The translations under genes and the position numbers were made by a program. A stretch of DNA of 64,000 nt. Source: Chitinophaga sancti. GTDB lineage: Bacteria > Bacteroidota > Bacteroidia > Chitinophagales > Chitinophagaceae. Location: the NCBI RefSeq assembly GCF_034424315.1, contig NZ_CP139972.1, positions 7,324,501 to 7,388,500 on the forward strand, in the 5' to 3' direction. The notes under the pieces are model-generated. The model saw only the letters and a program-made list of their open reading frames with translations, ran no database searches and was not told the origin of the DNA. Numbering within the stretch: the first letter of the stretch is position 1; each line of letters opens with the position of its first letter. Shown here piece after piece: positions 63,299 through 64,000 of this stretch.

Positions 63299-64000
63299 AT
63301 GAGTGGCATTTCTACAGCAGCAATATTTTCTTCAGACGGATCGGACCTGGAAGCATTGTCCCTTGAGGCCTTTCGTTTCCAGTATCGTGAAAATGCATTA
63401 TATCGTGCTTACACAGATGCCCTGCGCATTCAGCCGGACAAGGTCCGTTCCCTGGCGCAGATCCCTTTCCTCCCTATCCAGTTCTTCAAAACCCACCAGG
63501 TCACCTGTGGTACCTTTGAGCCCCAGCTGGTATTTGAAAGCAGTGGTACTACCCAGACCATCAATAGCCGTCACCTGGTAAAAGAGGCTGTCATTTATGA
63601 GCAGAGTTTCCTGACCGCCTTTGAGCGTTTTTACGGCCCTGTTACGGATTTTGTAGTAGTTGGCCTGCTGCCTTCCTACCTGGAAAGAAAGCACTCCAGT
63701 CTGGTTTACATGGTGCAGAACATGGTGAAGCGCAGTGCTCACCCTGCCAGCGGTTTTTACCTGTATGAACATGACAAACTCTACCACCAGCTGCAGGAAC
63801 TGGAAGCACGTGGGCAGAAAACCCTGCTCATCGGGGTTACCTTTGGTCTCCTGGATTTTGCAGAGCAATATGCCCTGCAGCTCAAACATACCATCGTGAT
63901 GGAAACGGGGGGTATGAAAGGCAGGAGAGAAGAATGGACCCGTGAACAGGTGCATGCCTTCCTGAAGGAACGACTGGGTTGCAGCCAGATTCATGCAGAA
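63299..64000 (+). CDS. LuxE-like acyl-protein synthetase family protein (cut by window end)
   Basis: An open frame from the ATG at 63299 runs to the window end, giving 234 residues of a protein expected to be about 325. It begins MSGISTAAIFSSDGSDLEAL. Residues about 50-95 read IPFLPIQFFKTHQV and then FESSGTTQTINSRHLV; SSGTT is the nucleotide-loop motif shared by LuxE and adenylate-forming ligases. LVYMVQNMVKRSAHP and LIGVTFGLLDFAE follow. LuxE activates fatty acids, but Bacteroidota members have no luciferase, and their role is unknown. The true gene end is outside the window. Confidence 0.78.
   Translation, partial: MSGISTAAIFSSDGSDLEALSLEAFRFQYRENALYRAYTDALRIQPDKVRSLAQIPFLPIQFFKTHQVTCGTFEPQLVFESSGTTQTINSRHLVKEAVIYEQSFLTAFERFYGPVTDFVVVGLLPSYLERKHSSLVYMVQNMVKRSAHPASGFYLYEHDKLYHQLQELEARGQKTLLIGVTFGLLDFAEQYALQLKHTIVMETGGMKGRREEWTREQVHAFLKERLGCSQIHAE

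Noticed and set aside
1-64000. CRISPR arrays, rRNA, tRNA or intact insertion sequences
   Set aside because: No regularly spaced repeats, no cloverleaf-like intergenic sequence and no transposase were seen; short structured RNAs could still be missed by eye.

Overview
The window reads as a chromosomal segment of a Bacteroidota member, most likely of the Chitinophaga group. The support is: subtype iii type VI secretion genes (TssN, TssO, and TssC/TssD of the Bacteroidota type), a SusC/SusD pair, a HU-CCDC81/SPOR membrane protein, a bacillithiol-type YtxJ protein, and several matches to the phylum's promoter form TAnnTTTG. In two places this has TTTG 19 bases upstream. The genus is inferred from remembered protein similarity, not from a marker gene. 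I saw no rRNA, tRNA, CRISPR array, integrase or intact insertion sequence.

Region 1 (1-10.8 kb) is half of a T6SSiii locus. It holds the end of tssC, a gene for a TraN/VirB9-like periplasmic protein coupled to a lytic transglycosylase, a minus-strand block tssF-tssE-(PKD protein, probably TssP), and a plus-strand block tssG-tssN-tssK-tssO followed by hcp (tssD) on its own promoter. Together they make sheath, baseplate, inner tube and a trans-envelope anchor. VgrG, ClpV, TssB, TssQ, TssR and effectors are not in the window.

Region 2 (10.8-25 kb) is mostly ordinary chromosome: a GntR/UTRA regulator beside the decayed end of a glycoside hydrolase gene, yceI, coaA, a succinate-semialdehyde dehydrogenase, an AraC regulator, an orphan TonB-dependent receptor, pfkA-pyk, a prolyl oligopeptidase and an RmlD-like reductase.

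Region 3 (25-31 kb) is a minus-strand envelope block: a 1023-residue TPR protein, an outer-membrane barrel, and a membrane protein with HU-like cytoplasmic domains and a periplasmic SPOR domain. Region 4 (31-42 kb) holds doxX, a thioesterase, cinA, an acyltransferase E2, an RRM protein, several proteins of unknown role, an AraC regulator and a large S9 peptidase.

Region 5 (42-52 kb) is a SusC/SusD/DUF4397 nutrient-uptake operon, then a two-gene cassette pairing a 2-keto acid decarboxylase with an FAD L-amino-acid oxidase-like enzyme, followed by a 36-bp perfect palindrome. Region 6 (52-64 kb) is housekeeping: EamA transporter, polyprenol-phosphate sugar transferase, exonuclease, Mpl, a small lipoprotein with ytxJ, ubiX, aroQ, bioB, an M42 peptidase, a UbiA-like membrane protein, an acyl-CoA carboxylase subunit, a lipoprotein, and a LuxE-like protein cut by the window end.
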